A stretch of 64,000 nucleotides of DNA from Iodobacter sp. (GCF_025352645.1 NZ_JANXSO010000017.1:1-64000), one strand, 5' to 3'; numbered from the stretch's first letter, positions 44,301-53,723 are shown. Numbers and translations are program-made. Notes: a model not told the origin generated them from the letters alone.

Positions 44301-44507
44301 GCCTTTATTTTAGGCTGCGTACCGCTCGTCACCTCTAGCGGCGCAGGCTCGGCCAGCCGCCACTCACTGGGCACACCGGTGATTGGTGGGATGTTGGCCG
44401 CCACCTTTATTGCCATTTTCTTTATTCCGCTCTTCTTCCGTTTAATTATGAAAAGCAGCGAGAAAAAAGCCGCTGCCCACACAGAAGCTGGAGATCACCA
44501 TGCGTAA
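41370..44507 (+). CDS. RND efflux permease (HAE1 type), pump 2
   Basis: A 1045-residue proton antiporter, full length. It opens [20 protein letters not shown] and has [20 protein letters not shown] and the relay pair in [13 protein letters not shown] near residue 405. The [22 protein letters not shown] and [15 protein letters not shown] stretches resemble the MexF/OqxB branch more than AcrB, which differs from pump 1. The substrate is unknown; MexF-like pumps often export chloramphenicol, quinolones and quorum-sensing intermediates. Its last 8 bp overlap the outer-membrane-channel gene. Confidence 0.95.
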   Translation: MFSKFFIERPIFSSVISIIIVLAGLAAMRSLPIEQYPGITPPVVSVTAVYPGATPEVIAQTVAAPLEQQINGVEKMIYVQSGSASNGQMSMNVYFEIGTDPDQATINVNNRVSAALAQLPEEVKRQGVTVKKKSTSILEVVALNSPNGRYDTTYLSNYAQLNIVDELKRLPGVGDLSMFGGTDYAMRVWLRPDRLAQLKLSPSDVIAAIREQNAQFAAGKIGAQPTTAPIDFTYTVNTQGRLKDAKEFENIIIRSTSDGAKIRLKDVARVEMGGKDYDLQARLNGKSAVAIGLYLQPGANAVAVAAAVKAKMEELKVRFPEGIAYSIPYDTTEFVKISIEEVVHTLFEAIILVFIVVYLFLQNFRATLIPCIAVPISLIGTFAGMLILGFSINLLTLFGMVLAIGIVVDDAIVVLENVERIMSETKCSAKEASIQAMQEVAGPVIAIVLVLCAVFLPVAFMGGMTGVMYKQFAVTIAVSVVISGIVALTLTPALCAILLKNNHQKPARFFVWFNNSFDRLTNGYVSGVAFLNRRVGVAFILFAAILLAIFVLLQKVPGALVPDEDQGTLISAVMLPDASSLNRTAASSDQFEKMLMANKNVENVVSFVGFDILSGAVISNSGIVFSTLKDWKERKDPADSSFALAKTFQGMAYMGMKDGFAATFNPPAIQGMSTTGGIEAYLQNRGTGSTAEFSQATQRFVDEAKKRPEFASVSTTFRANVPQIYLDLDREKAKALGVSINQVFDTMQATFGQVYVNDFNQFGRTYRVQLQSEADYRARPDDIRNVYVRSDKGDMIPLTSLVKVKTSAGPELVERFNVFQAAKIMAQPAPGISSGQAIKALEEVEANVMGSDYKLQWTGSAYQEKSAGSSAALAFGFGIIMVFLILAAQYERWTLPIAVISAVPFALFGALLSVYLTGLTNDVYFQIGLVTLVGLAAKNAILIVEFAVMKHEEGMSLLDSALSAARLRFRPIVMTSLAFILGCVPLVTSSGAGSASRHSLGTPVIGGMLAATFIAIFFIPLFFRLIMKSSEKKAAAHTEAGDHHA

Positions 44508-45909
44508 ATCTGCGCTCGCCCTACTGATTACGGCCACCTTAAGTGCCTGCGCGCTTACGCCTCCCGTGGTAGACACTAGCAGCGATCTACCCAGCAGCTG
44601 GCGTAGTGATGCCGCTAGCGATATTGCGATTGGCCAAAACTGGTGGGCTCAATTTAACGACCCAGCCCTAGATGGATTAATTGCTGCGGCCCAAGCCAAT
44701 AACCAAAATCTAGTGATTGCAGCATCGCGCATCGACGAAGCACGCGCCGCGCTTGGCATCACCTCCGCCGATCAACTGCCTCGGCTAGATTTAAGTGGCA
44801 AAGCGTCTAGAAGCCTTGCTTCCCAGCAAAACAATATCCCAGTAAGTGATAGCGCCGTTGATAGCTATCGCCTCGGTGCAACCGCATCGTGGGAGCTTGA
44901 TTTATGGGGGCGCATCAAAAACAGCACCGATGCCGCCAAGGCCGATCTACTCGCCAGCGAATACAACCGAGATGCCGTAGCGCTGGCGCTGTATGCCAAT
45001 GTGGCGCAAACCTATTTTAATTTGCGCGCACTCGATCAGCAGCTCGCCATTGCTCAAGAAACGCTCAAAACTCGGCAAGAAAGCTTTCAGCTTCGTAAAC
45101 GGCGCTTTGAGGGCGGGGTTACCTCTGAGCTAGATATGCGCCAGGCCGAAGTAGAGCTCGCCAGCGCCCAAGCCAGCGTACCTAGCATTGAGCAAAACAT
45201 CGCCAAAGTGGCGGGCAGCCTTGGCATCTTGATTGGCCAAAATCCACGCGCCATGATCGATATTGGCGTGCCACGCGGCAAAATGCTGACCCAAATCAAC
45301 GTACCGATGAATGTGCCGCTTGGCCTGCCATCTGAGCTACTGGCCCGCCGACCGGATATTCAAGCCAGCGAGCAGAGCTTGCGTGCCGCTGGGGCCAGAA
45401 TTGCCGCCGCCCGCGCCGCCTACTACCCCACTATCTCATTAACGGGAATATTGGGTTTAGAAAGCGCAGAAATCGGCAATCTATTTACTGGCCCTGCCAA
45501 AACGTGGTCTTTTCTTGGTAACTTGGCTGCACCACTGTTTGACAACGGTAAAACTGCCGCAACGGTCGATAGCGCTACAGCCCGCCAAAAACAAGCCGTG
45601 GCAAGCTATCGCCTGAGCATCCAACAAGCCTTTGCCGAAACGCAAAGCGCCTTGGCCGCCCGCAGCAGCAGCGTAAAAATCGTGGCCGCCCAGCAGCAGC
45701 AGTTTGACTCGCTAACTCGGCAATTAAAACTCGCCACCCTGCGCTACGACAACGGCTTTTCTAGCTACTTAGAAGTCTTGGATGCACAAAGATCCTTATT
45801 CCAAGCCCAGCTCAACCTAGCCGCAGCCCAACGCGATCAACTCTCCGCCACCGTGGACCTATACAAAGCCCTAGGTGGCGGCTGGAGAGCTCCAAGCCAC
45901 GTTAGCTAA
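44500..45909 (+). CDS. RND efflux outer-membrane channel, pump 2
   Basis: A 469-residue NodT-family channel with a lipoprotein signal ([17 protein letters not shown], lipobox LSAC). The body has the [14 protein letters not shown] start, [23 protein letters not shown] and the second-half [25 protein letters not shown]. It ends with [16 protein letters not shown]. The start codon lies inside the permease gene (8-bp overlap), so all three pump 2 genes are one transcript, closed by the strong terminator at 45.93 kb. Confidence 0.93.
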   Translation: MRKSALALLITATLSACALTPPVVDTSSDLPSSWRSDAASDIAIGQNWWAQFNDPALDGLIAAAQANNQNLVIAASRIDEARAALGITSADQLPRLDLSGKASRSLASQQNNIPVSDSAVDSYRLGATASWELDLWGRIKNSTDAAKADLLASEYNRDAVALALYANVAQTYFNLRALDQQLAIAQETLKTRQESFQLRKRRFEGGVTSELDMRQAEVELASAQASVPSIEQNIAKVAGSLGILIGQNPRAMIDIGVPRGKMLTQINVPMNVPLGLPSELLARRPDIQASEQSLRAAGARIAAARAAYYPTISLTGILGLESAEIGNLFTGPAKTWSFLGNLAAPLFDNGKTAATVDSATARQKQAVASYRLSIQQAFAETQSALAARSSSVKIVAAQQQQFDSLTRQLKLATLRYDNGFSSYLEVLDAQRSLFQAQLNLAAAQRDQLSATVDLYKALGGGWRAPSHVS

Positions 45910-45928
45910 AAGCGCTATATTCAGCAGA

Positions 45929-45970
45929 CTAAGCCCAAGCCAAGGATTCTTGGTTTGGGCTTAGTTTGTA
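45929..45970 (+). terminator. Rho-independent terminator of pump 2 operon
   Basis: CTAAGCCCAAGCCAAG (45929-45944) and CTTGGTTTGGGCTTAG (45949-45964) form a 16-bp stem with a single G-U wobble and a GATT loop, followed by TTTGTA. It begins 20 bp past the channel gene stop. Confidence 0.85.
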
Positions 45971-46002
45971 GAGAATAAGGAAGCAAGTAGGCGCTGAGGC
46001 GT

Positions 46003-46034
46003 AAAAAAGCCCACTTATGCGGTAAGTGGGCTTT
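46003..46034 (-). terminator. Terminator downstream of tRNA-Gly
   Basis: AAAGCCCACTTA (46006-46017) and TAAGTGGGCTTT (46023-46034) form a perfect 12-bp stem with a 5-nt loop. On the minus strand the stem is followed by Ts from the A-run at 46003-46008. It starts 7 bp past the tRNA 3' end, so it ends the tRNA transcript, and it would also reinforce termination of the opposing pump operon. Confidence 0.88.
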
Positions 46035-46040
46035 AAAATC

Positions 46041-46114
46041 TGGAGCGGGCGATGAGAATCGAACTCACGGCGCTAGCTTGGGAAGCTAGGGTATTACCAT
46101 TATACGACGCCCGC
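46041..46114 (-). tRNA. tRNA-Gly (anticodon CCC)
   Basis: Read on the minus strand, the 74-nt sequence has a 7-bp acceptor stem GCGGGCG/CGCCCGC, a D-arm around TAATGGTAATA, and a CTAGC/GCTAG anticodon stem with loop TTCCCAA giving anticodon CCC (reads GGG). The T-arm loop is TTCGATT, discriminator T, with encoded CCA. All stems pair. It stands alone between the pump 2 operon and a HAD phosphatase gene. Confidence 0.96.
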
Positions 46115-46455
46115 TGCGTATTGCTGGCGCATTGTAAGTGCTAGGCATGATTTTTGCAAGCTTACCTAATGTTAATATTTAATCTGATTAGTCATATTTG
46201 CAACGCTGGTATTGAGATACTCGAGAGCTAAAGCCTTGAGCATAAACCAAAATACACACTATTTTCTGATCAGTAATATCGCAAACATGCTTGTATTTAG
46301 ATTCCCTCTCTAGCCAAAATCTAGACGCAAAGTAACAAAATCTCTGGATTCCTAATAATAAACATCGGAAATAATGTCTTTATCAGCCGCTTCACAGCGA
46401 TTGATACTGAGCTGAGCAAGCTTGCTAAAGAGTGCTTTTGATCATCTTGAGCACT
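46115..46455. other. Gap without genes
   Basis: About 340 bp of AT-rich sequence between the tRNA 5' end and the HAD gene 3' end. It must contain the tRNA promoter (near 46130-46170 on the minus strand; TTGCAA...TATTTA-like sequence is present but not convincing). AGTGCT and AGCACT near 46430-46453 form a weak hairpin after the HAD gene that may terminate it. Nothing else is recognised. Confidence 0.4.
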
Positions 46456-47073
46456 TTAATTTTCAATAAAAGGTTTAAAAAATGGATGCGTAGCGGCCTC
46501 TAACATTTCTTTATCCCCTGCCGAATCGCCGTAAGCATAGAGCTCTATATCTGCAAGGGGGCCGACTAGCAATTCAAGCTGCACTGTTTTTCCTATGCCA
46601 CGGCAATTAGCGCCTAATAAGCGCCCGTTTAATACATTATTGTTCGCAGCTAAACGCGTGCAGAGCAAATCATCAAAGCCAAGCCTCTTTACCATTGGCT
46701 CTAAATAAAGATCAAGCGATGCGCTTACCATAATCAAACGGTGCCCCTGCTGCTTATGCCAATTGATTCTCTCAATTGCAGCGGGGCGAAACCAGCGTTC
46801 TATTTCTTTTGCATGCTCTTTGCCTATTGCTTGCAATTTATCGAGTGATTGACCAACAAATAATTTAGCCACTATTTTTTCTTTAAAGCTATCCCGATTA
46901 GAGATGCCAATGCCAACTTTAATCGCCTCCCCCACTAAAGAAAATAAAGCTAAATACACGTCACGTTTGCCGAAAACTTTTTTTAGATAAGGGATAAAAG
47001 TATCTTTTGTGGTAATCGTGCCATCAAAATCAAATGCTGCCACAACAGGTTTTACAAAATGGCCTTGCGTCAA
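46456..47073 (-). CDS. HAD-IB family phosphatase
   Basis: A 205-residue haloacid-dehalogenase phosphatase of the phosphoserine-phosphatase-like subfamily. Motif I is FDFDGT (14-19), with the small helical cap between residues 30 and 90. Motif II is MVSAS and motif III/IV is the basic region to YGDSAGDKEML. Members act on phosphomonoesters such as phosphoserine, phosphocholine or lipid phosphates; the substrate is not inferable. There is no membrane segment beyond a weakly hydrophobic VYLALFSLVGEAIKVG in the cap. It follows the FUSC gene by 43 bp on the same strand. Confidence 0.85.
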   Translation of the reverse strand: MTQGHFVKPVVAAFDFDGTITTKDTFIPYLKKVFGKRDVYLALFSLVGEAIKVGIGISNRDSFKEKIVAKLFVGQSLDKLQAIGKEHAKEIERWFRPAAIERINWHKQQGHRLIMVSASLDLYLEPMVKRLGFDDLLCTRLAANNNVLNGRLLGANCRGIGKTVQLELLVGPLADIELYAYGDSAGDKEMLEAATHPFFKPFIEN

Positions 47074-47116
47074 GTTATCACTCCTATATCAAATAGATTG
47101 ATCAATATAAATAAGT

Positions 47117-48172
47117 TTACTGATCGTAATTATGCATTACATCGTGTGGATTTAAGGGTTGTAAGCCTTGCTGCGACACCTGAATAGCCGGCATCAACAA
47201 AAGCAATTCATCACATAAACGAAGCGTTGTTTGGCTTAATTCTGCACTTAGCCAATAACAAGCGCTGGCGCTTTGATCCGCCTCGGGCAGGCTATTAAGT
47301 AGCATTTCAGGGTGCAAAAAACGAATCCCGTGCGCCGCCCTAAATAACGCTTTTACCACCGCCTTGCGAAAAACCCCTTTGTCAGGAAGTGGCTCGGCAT
47401 TTTTGCTGGCAACATCCCCCATTCGATCAAACACGCTATAGAGCGTGCGTTGGCCACGCTGTATTGATTCAAAACGCGTGGTACTTTGCTCGCATTCGCT
47501 TGCCGCAGAAGAAATCAAACCGCGCATGGCAATTAAACGAGCATTAAACCGCCCAAGTGCCGCTTCCACATCCAACGGCGCTCGCCTAGCAATACGGCTA
47601 TACATCAGCGCTGATTCACGCAAATTATCTGCCAGCAAAAATCGCCAATGATCGAGGGCGCGCTGTGGAAATAAAGAAGCGGCAATAATAGCGATCAAAG
47701 AGCCTAAAACAACATCCCCCGTACGCCAGAGTGATTCAGAAACCGTACCATCCCCAACCCCAGCCACAATCACCAAGGTAATCCCAACCGTAAGCGCGGT
47801 ATAACCCGCCTTGCCAATCGCATGATAGGCACTTAATAACACCACAAAGCCCATCCAAACATAACAAAGCAGGGGCGATGCGCCATACAGGGCAATCGCC
47901 AGCAGCCCTGCAAGCGCACCAACGGCAGTGCCCACCGTGCGTTGCCGCGTTTTCTGCGCCACTGCGCCTAAGTGCGGCACATTGCCAAGCATCACCACAA
48001 TGGTTACCAACATCCAGCTTCCATGTTGAATCGGCAAAGCAAGATTAATGACCAAGCCAAAAGTAAAGGCCAGCGTCACCCGCAGCGCATGAATTAAACG
48101 ATGATGCTGATAGAGGAATAAGGGATTTTTGGCAGCGCGCCAAGGTGTAGATAAGGCTCGGATTAGTTTCAT
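47117..48172 (-). CDS. FUSC-family inner-membrane protein
   Basis: A 351-residue membrane protein of the fusaric-acid-resistance/aromatic acid exporter type. It has six N-terminal hydrophobic helices (residues about 15-165) with the AVAQKTRQRTVGTAVGALAG signature and a soluble C-terminal domain. I start at ATG 48172 because the TTG at 48190 adds residues without a ribosome site. It lacks the second membrane half of long FUSC proteins, as usual for YeeA/YccS-like short forms. The substrate is unknown. It is followed by the HAD gene in the same direction. Confidence 0.85.
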   Translation of the reverse strand: MKLIRALSTPWRAAKNPLFLYQHHRLIHALRVTLAFTFGLVINLALPIQHGSWMLVTIVVMLGNVPHLGAVAQKTRQRTVGTAVGALAGLLAIALYGASPLLCYVWMGFVVLLSAYHAIGKAGYTALTVGITLVIVAGVGDGTVSESLWRTGDVVLGSLIAIIAASLFPQRALDHWRFLLADNLRESALMYSRIARRAPLDVEAALGRFNARLIAMRGLISSAASECEQSTTRFESIQRGQRTLYSVFDRMGDVASKNAEPLPDKGVFRKAVVKALFRAAHGIRFLHPEMLLNSLPEADQSASACYWLSAELSQTTLRLCDELLLLMPAIQVSQQGLQPLNPHDVMHNYDQ

Positions 48173-48384
48173 GGGCAGACTAAAGAGCAAAGCAACAGTT
48201 TAAAGGGGGCTAAAGCGCCAGTGAAGTCACAATCAACAACATCAAGCGCTTTATACGATATTTGCACGTGATCCATAAGGCGAATAGAAAACAGCATAAA
48301 CTATCAAACGCTAACGACCTTAAACATCGCTATTACAAACACACTGGGGATGATGGCGATAAACCATCCCCCTTGAGTACATCT

Positions 48385-49716
48385 TTACTCGCCAGCCACC
48401 GTCATCTTGCTCACTAAAATCGAGCCAACCTTACGGCTAGACCAAGGCGGACTATCATCGCCAATCCCCACGATATCTTTAAAGATGTCACGCAGATTAC
48501 CGGCAATGGTGATTTCCTCTACCGCGTATTGAATCACGCCGTTTTCTACCCAAAAGCCTGCCGCACCACGCGAATAATCGCCCGTCACCATATTAGTGCC
48601 ATGCCCAAGTAATTCAGTAACAAACAAACCCGTGCCAAGCTCAGCTAAGAGCTGCGCAAAGGTATGCGTGGCGGCCACCAATAGATTATGCGATCCACCC
48701 GCGTTGCCCGTGGTGCTCATGCCTAGTTTTCTGGCTGAATAGCTGGATAAAAAATAACCATTTAACACGCCTTGGCTAACCACATCCCGCGCCACGGTGG
48801 CTACGCCTTCCGCATCAAAAGCGCCGCTGCTCATGCCTTTTTTCAAGAAAGGATCTTCTGCGATACTCACACAAGGCGCAAACACGCTGGTTCCCAAGCT
48901 ATCGGGCAAAAAGCTAGATTTACGATAAAGGCTGCTACCGCTAACGGCTTGTACAAAAGTACCAATCAAGCCAGAGGCCACGGGCGCTTCAAATAGCACC
49001 GGATATTCGCCCGTTTTAACGCGGCGCGCACCTAAGCGGCGCAGGGATCGCTCACCTGCACGCTGGCCTACCGCCACCGCAGAATCTAAATCTAAATAAG
49101 CGCGTGCGGAGCTATACCAATAATCACGCTGCATGCCAGATTCATCTTCCGCAATCACCGCCGCCGATAAACTATAGCGAGAGCTGCATTCTGCCCCCAT
49201 AAATCCAAGCGAATTGGCATAAACAAAGCGGCTAGCGCCTGTCGATACCGATGCCCCTTCTGAGTTACTAATCCGTGCATCCACACCACGCGCAGCGTCT
49301 TCGCACTCGGTCGCCAGCGCAATAGCCCCTTCAACTGATAAATCCCAAGGGTGGTAAAGATCAAAATCAGGGAAGGATGTCGCCAAGCGATCTGCGTCTG
49401 GTAAGCCAGCAAAGGAATCTGCTGCGGTAAAGCGGGCAATCGCCAAGGCCGCCTTTACGGTGTCTTTAATCGCCGCAGCAGAAAAATCACTACTGCTGGC
49501 GTGCCCCTTTTGCTGCCCCAGATACACCGTAACGCCAACGCCTTTATCACGGTTGTATTCAATGGTTTCTACTTCGCCAAGGCGCACCGAAATATTTTGG
49601 CCATAACCCTCAGACACATCCACATCGCAGGCCGTTGCACCTTGGATTGCGGCTTGTTCCAGTACTTGGCTGGCTAAATCACAGAGTTCTTGCTGATTAA
49701 AACTAAATTCGGACAC
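48385..49716 (-). CDS. pmbA: Metalloprotease-related protein PmbA (TldE)
   Basis: A 443-residue PmbA/TldE protein, full length (E. coli 450). PmbA pairs with TldD to make a protease that matures microcin B17 and degrades CcdA and unfolded peptides. PmbA lacks the HExxxH zinc site found in TldD, and none is seen here. Conserved PmbA stretches are visible, such as VRLGEVETIEYNRDKGVGVTVY, KASSSDFS-type and FFVTELLGHGTNMVTGDYSRGAAG. It is divergent from darP with 262 bp between, the usual proteobacterial arrangement. tldD is not in the window. Confidence 0.95.
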   Translation of the reverse strand: MSEFSFNQQELCDLASQVLEQAAIQGATACDVDVSEGYGQNISVRLGEVETIEYNRDKGVGVTVYLGQQKGHASSSDFSAAAIKDTVKAALAIARFTAADSFAGLPDADRLATSFPDFDLYHPWDLSVEGAIALATECEDAARGVDARISNSEGASVSTGASRFVYANSLGFMGAECSSRYSLSAAVIAEDESGMQRDYWYSSARAYLDLDSAVAVGQRAGERSLRRLGARRVKTGEYPVLFEAPVASGLIGTFVQAVSGSSLYRKSSFLPDSLGTSVFAPCVSIAEDPFLKKGMSSGAFDAEGVATVARDVVSQGVLNGYFLSSYSARKLGMSTTGNAGGSHNLLVAATHTFAQLLAELGTGLFVTELLGHGTNMVTGDYSRGAAGFWVENGVIQYAVEEITIAGNLRDIFKDIVGIGDDSPPWSSRKVGSILVSKMTVAGE

Positions 49717-49978
49717 TGGTCATTTCCCGTTTTAAGAGATCGAAGTCAAAGGCTTAATATCCACAAAAAAACAAAAATCACGAAACACGCCACGTAGCAG
49801 CGCCTCAACTTTTGCGCCTTATGTTTTTTATGGGCCAAAATAATTTTGCGATATCGGCCCCTTTTAAGGGTGCAAATATGCATTTTTACCTTATTCGTGT
49901 GCGCTTGATTGCAAACTGATCGCAAAGCAAGGCGCAGTCTTTGGTATCATACCGGTTTTGCACGCAAGTAACCCTATC

Positions 49979-50548
49979 ATGGCAAGACCAAAGCACGACC
50001 TCCCAGACGACGATATTGAGTACGTCAGTAAAACAGAAATGAAGACCGAGATGACTGCGCTGCAAAAACTCGGCGAAAAACTCGTTCCGCTCGATAAAAA
50101 GCAGCTGGCCACACTAAAGCTACCCGAACGCCTATTTGACGCCATCTTGGCGGCAAAAAAAATCACGGCCAATGGTGCAACGGCAAGGCAAAAGCAATTT
50201 ATTGGCAAATTAATGCGTGATGTTGATCCTGAACCCATCAACGAGCTGCTGAATAAATTAGCCGGTCTTTCTGATCGCCACAGCGCATGGTTGCATCGCT
50301 TAGAGCGTTTACGCAGCAGCATGCTGACTGATCCTAAGGTCGTTGAGAACTTCGTTACCGAACATCCAGACGTCGAGATTCAACAACTGCGCCAGTTAGT
50401 CCGCAACGCTTTAAAAGAGCGTGAGCTACAAAAACCTGCCAAAGCGTTCCGTGAATTATTTAAGCTGATTAAACAATATATTCCAGAGCCAGCTCTGCCC
50501 GGCCTAGAAACCAGCTCAGATGATGATGAAATGGAAGAAGCAGAATAA
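49979..50548 (+). CDS. darP: Ribosome-associated protein DarP (YjgA)
   Basis: A 189-residue, highly charged protein (E. coli 183) that binds the 50S subunit during assembly. The YVSKTEMKTEMTALQKLGEKLV start, RQKQFIGKLMRDVDPEPI and the acidic C-terminal tail (SSDDDEMEEAE) are characteristic. ATG 49979 gives the family start; the earlier in-frame start at 49958 is not needed. It is followed immediately (TAA then ATG) by the HAD gene, so the two are coupled, and it lies opposite pmbA as in many betaproteobacteria. Confidence 0.95.
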   Translation: MARPKHDLPDDDIEYVSKTEMKTEMTALQKLGEKLVPLDKKQLATLKLPERLFDAILAAKKITANGATARQKQFIGKLMRDVDPEPINELLNKLAGLSDRHSAWLHRLERLRSSMLTDPKVVENFVTEHPDVEIQQLRQLVRNALKERELQKPAKAFRELFKLIKQYIPEPALPGLETSSDDDEMEEAE

Positions 50549-51199
50549 ATGAATTGGCAAATCGAATGCACTGCAATGCTGTTCGATATGGACGGCACCT
50601 TAGTTGACTCCACCCCTTGTATTGAAGGGCTATGGCGACGATGGGCCGTTCGCCAACATTTAGACCCTGATTATGTCATGCAGCATGTGCACGGACGCCG
50701 TGGCATAGAAACCATCGCCCTTGTTGCGCCCCATCTTGATGCCGCTGCAGAAGTTGCGCTATTGCTAGCAGAAGAAGCCCGCACTTTAGATGGCACAGTT
50801 GCTATTGCTGGCGCGGCAGAGTTTTTAGCCCTGCTTCACCCAGAGCAGTGGGCCGTTGTGACCTCTGCACCCCGCTCTATCGCCTTAGCCAAGCTCGCTT
50901 ACGCCGGCCTACCTACACCGCTACATATTATTTCTGCCGATGACGTAAGCCAAGGCAAACCCCATCCCGAAGCCTTTTTAAAAGGGGCGGCGCTTTTTAA
51001 TTTAGCCCCTCAGCAATGCGTGGCTTTTGAAGACGCATTAAGCGGCGTGCAATCAGCACAGGCCGCAGGCATCCCCGTAATTGCGCTCACCTCATCGCAT
51101 TCCAAAGCACAGCTCAGTCATGCGGCACAAGTCATTGATAACTATCACGCACTCACGCTTCAAATCGGCGCAAAAATGGTGATATCCGCCACTCAGTAA
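50549..51199 (+). CDS. HAD-IA family phosphatase (sugar-phosphatase-like)
   Basis: A 216-residue HAD hydrolase with the FDMDGTLVDS motif (nucleophile D13, acid D15), a helical C1 cap (residues 18-85), motif II in VVTSAPRS, lysine in SQGKPHPE and motif IV in CVAFEDALSGVQSA. This set resembles YfbT/GPP-type phosphatases acting on sugar phosphates or phosphoglycolate. It starts at the ATG next to the darP stop, with the Shine-Dalgarno-like GGAAGAAGC inside the darP 3' end. Confidence 0.88.
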   Translation: MNWQIECTAMLFDMDGTLVDSTPCIEGLWRRWAVRQHLDPDYVMQHVHGRRGIETIALVAPHLDAAAEVALLLAEEARTLDGTVAIAGAAEFLALLHPEQWAVVTSAPRSIALAKLAYAGLPTPLHIISADDVSQGKPHPEAFLKGAALFNLAPQQCVAFEDALSGVQSAQAAGIPVIALTSSHSKAQLSHAAQVIDNYHALTLQIGAKMVISATQ

Positions 51200-51219
51200 T
51201 CCCCTCTAGGTTACCCTTC

Positions 51220-51801
51220 ATGAATACCTTAAAAATCGGCCTTGTCTCCACCTCAGATCGCGCATCCAGCGGTGTCTATCAAGACCTAGGCATTCCTGCA
51301 CTTACAGAGTGGCTCGGCTCTGCTCTTAGCAGCCCTTACACCTTGAGCAGCCGCTTAATTAGCGACGATCAAGCCAGCATTGAGATCGCGCTTAAAGAGC
51401 TGGTGGATATTGAGGGCTGCCATTTAGTCCTGACAACCGGTGGCACTGGCCCCGCGCTGCGCGATGTAACCCCTGACGCCACGCTAGCCATTGCCGATCG
51501 CATCATGCCAGGCTTTGGCGAGCAGATGCGTCAGGTTAGTTTGCATTACGTGCCAACCGCTATTCTTAGCCGCCAAGTTGGCGTAATTCGTAAGCAATGC
51601 CTGATTTTGAACTTGCCTGGCCAACCAAAATCCATTAAAGAAACACTGGGAGGCGTAAAAGACGCCGCAGGCAAGGTCATCATCAACGGCGTTTTTGCCG
51701 CCGTGCCTTACTGCGTTCAGCTATTGGAAGGCCCTTACATTGAAACCCACCCTGAGGTGGTAGCCAGCTTTCGCCCAAAATCGGCGCTAAAGCCTGCTTA
51801 A
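51220..51801 (+). CDS. mog: Molybdopterin adenylyltransferase
   Basis: A 193-residue MogA protein that adenylylates molybdopterin before molybdate insertion by MoeA. It shows TSDRASSGVYQD, the TTGGTG motif (72-77), RDVTPDAT and the ILSRQVGVIRKQCLILNLPGQP segment. Length is standard for MogA (E. coli 195) and lacks MoaB's replacements. It follows the HAD gene by 20 bp. The position beside pmbA-darP is conserved in related bacteria. No other molybdenum-cofactor gene is in the window. Confidence 0.93.
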   Translation: MNTLKIGLVSTSDRASSGVYQDLGIPALTEWLGSALSSPYTLSSRLISDDQASIEIALKELVDIEGCHLVLTTGGTGPALRDVTPDATLAIADRIMPGFGEQMRQVSLHYVPTAILSRQVGVIRKQCLILNLPGQPKSIKETLGGVKDAAGKVIINGVFAAVPYCVQLLEGPYIETHPEVVASFRPKSALKPA

Positions 51802-51828
51802 TATGCAACAAACATGGTGGGCTTCAGC

Positions 51829-51847
51829 CCAATCCTATCAACTTAAG
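51829..51847. repeat. Solo terminal repeat of the MITE-like element
   Basis: CCAATCCTATCAACTTAAG at 51829-51847 is identical to the left end of the element at 23.6 kb, but no right end or REP core lies within the following 100 bp. It is probably a relic left between mog and the esterase gene. Confidence 0.5.
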
Positions 51848-51904
51848 CGAGCCAGCAGAAAGGTGCTGCGGATAGGCACCGCCCCAATCAACAAGGACTA
51901 ACAA

Positions 51905-52567
51905 ATGAGCACACTACCTTGCGTAGAAATTGAAACCACCAGCCAGCCCAGCGCCAGCGTGATTTGGCTGCATGGCCTTGGCGCAGACGGCAATGATTTT
52001 GCGGGGATTGTTCCTGATCTACAACTGCCGGCAGATTTAGGCGTTCGTTTTATTTTCCCACACGCGCCTAGCATGCCCATTAGCTGCAATAACGGCTATG
52101 TAATGCCCGCTTGGTACGATATTTTACATTTTGATCAAATCAGCCGTCAGGCCGATGTGGCGGGGGTTAAGGCATCAGTTGAAATGATCCGTGCGCTAAT
52201 TAGCCGTGAAAACCAACGCGGCATCGCCAGTGAGCGGATTATTCTGGCAGGGTTTTCGCAAGGTGGTGCCATTGCTTACACTGCTGGCGTACTCCACCCT
52301 GAAAAACTCGCGGGGATTGTGGCGCTATCGACGTATTTGCCCGCACCTGAGCTACTTCAAGCGGGCCTTGCCAACCAAGCCACCCCAATCTTTGCCGCGC
52401 ATGGCAGCGCAGATCCTGTGGTAGGCGTGCAACTGGGTGAAGCCGCCAGAGATCAGCTACAGGCGCTTGGCTTTAGCATTAGCTGGCAAACATGGCCGAT
52501 GCAACATTCGGTATGCATGCCAGAAATCCAAGCAATTGGGCAATTTATCACGCAGTGCCTGCGCTAA
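51905..52567 (+). CDS. Carboxylesterase / phospholipase (EstB-like)
   Basis: A 220-residue soluble alpha/beta hydrolase of the phospholipase/carboxylesterase family. It has WLHGLGADGNDF (21-32), nucleophile motif GFSQGG (S118), catalytic aspartate in HGSADPVV and histidine in WPMQHSVCMPE. These enzymes hydrolyse short acyl esters and lysophospholipids in the cytoplasm. AAGGACTAACAA lies before ATG 51905. Bases 51802-51904 hold a relic repeat end and no gene. Confidence 0.92.
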   Translation: MSTLPCVEIETTSQPSASVIWLHGLGADGNDFAGIVPDLQLPADLGVRFIFPHAPSMPISCNNGYVMPAWYDILHFDQISRQADVAGVKASVEMIRALISRENQRGIASERIILAGFSQGGAIAYTAGVLHPEKLAGIVALSTYLPAPELLQAGLANQATPIFAAHGSADPVVGVQLGEAARDQLQALGFSISWQTWPMQHSVCMPEIQAIGQFITQCLR

Positions 52568-52587
52568 AAGCTAAATGACGCGGCTAT

Positions 52588-53493
52588 TTACCTAGCCGCC
52601 GCGCGAATGGCTTTCATCTTGATCGGCGAATCGCTCATCACATGATCCACGCCTAGTTTCTCTGCTGCTTGATAGGCAGCAGAGGAATCCACGCCAAACA
52701 CGATGATTTTTACCTCTGGATTGGTCTTAAAGCAGCTCACCGCAGCGGGTGTCCACCAACGAGCTTTCACTTCTGAACGCCCCTCGCCCAGAGTAAATTT
52801 CTCAACCACCGTTACCGTGCGCTCCAGCTCCATACCTACCCATGCCCCTGCTGCAGGCGGTGTTTCGCAGCTACCGCTTAATGCCACGCTACTGAGGCGC
52901 TGCCGAGTTGCATCTCTGGATTCAAACACCCTCGCCTCGCGATAATCCGCCAACAAAGTTAAAATTTCTTTTTCTGTTGAGTAAATTCTGACTCGATCCC
53001 ACGCTTTTTCTTCATCCAGCACCTTGGCTACGCTCGCCACCAAGGGCGCGGCGGGCAGTTGCTTCATATCCAGCAAAATCGGCACGAACTTAGGAATCAC
53101 TTGTAAGGCCGCTTGCAGTGTGGGGATACGCACTGGCTGCTCGCGATAGGGAAATACTTTATTCCCGGCGGCATCTAGGCGGCTAAATGTATGGCCAGCG
53201 TTTAACTCTGCCAATTGCAAAAAGCTAAAGCTATTCAAAGCACCTTTGCCCTCCGTTAAAGCAGAAACATCCGCAGGCCGATACAATACAGGCACGCCAT
53301 CACTCGTCATTTGCACGGTAATCCACAACATATCAGCACCATTGGCCAGCGCGCTTTGCACGGCCAGTAGCGTATTTTCTGGCGCATCCCCCGTCCCAGC
53401 ACGATGAGCCACCAAAAGTGGCGCAGCATGACTCGCTGCCATCGTCATCACGCACAGCGCCACTAACAGTTTATTTACTAATCCAGAATGCAT
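52588..53493 (-). CDS. Glycerophosphodiester phosphodiesterase-family protein, catalytic residues replaced
   Basis: A 301-residue exported GDPD-fold protein. A signal peptide ends near residue 23 (MAASHAAP). The start block HRAGTGDAPENT (30-41) is GDPD-like. Normally an ExD metal pair follows within about 20 residues and then HD. Here these positions read W57/T59 (LWITVQMTSDGVPV) and R72-P73 (YRPADV), so two metal ligands and the general acid/base histidine are missing. I recall the LWxTVQ...LYRPADV form as a conserved subfamily, so this may be a binding or differently acting protein rather than decay. It is convergent with the esterase gene. Confidence 0.85.
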   Translation of the reverse strand: MHSGLVNKLLVALCVMTMAASHAAPLLVAHRAGTGDAPENTLLAVQSALANGADMLWITVQMTSDGVPVLYRPADVSALTEGKGALNSFSFLQLAELNAGHTFSRLDAAGNKVFPYREQPVRIPTLQAALQVIPKFVPILLDMKQLPAAPLVASVAKVLDEEKAWDRVRIYSTEKEILTLLADYREARVFESRDATRQRLSSVALSGSCETPPAAGAWVGMELERTVTVVEKFTLGEGRSEVKARWWTPAAVSCFKTNPEVKIIVFGVDSSAAYQAAEKLGVDHVMSDSPIKMKAIRAAAR

Positions 53494-53723
53494 GACGATT
53501 CCTCAGCACAAATCAATCAGCGTAGAACAAGCAAATGACAAAAGAATGAAAACTAGTAAGCACCCTAAAAATCAGTAAAATAAGCACATTAAAATAATAT
53601 TTAAGAAGTCTTTGTTATTAAAAGACAAAAAGTGATTATTTTATTTGGCATACGGCCCTATCTAAGGCATTATCCGCCACCTTGCCACACACGCTCGTGG
53701 CACTCGCCTAGGCATACAAACTA

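Noticed and set aside
48340..48380. GC-rich hairpin after pmbA as a terminator
   Set aside because: GGGGA/TCCCC and TGG/CCA pair only with a bulge and no T-run follows on the minus strand; too weak to list as a feature.
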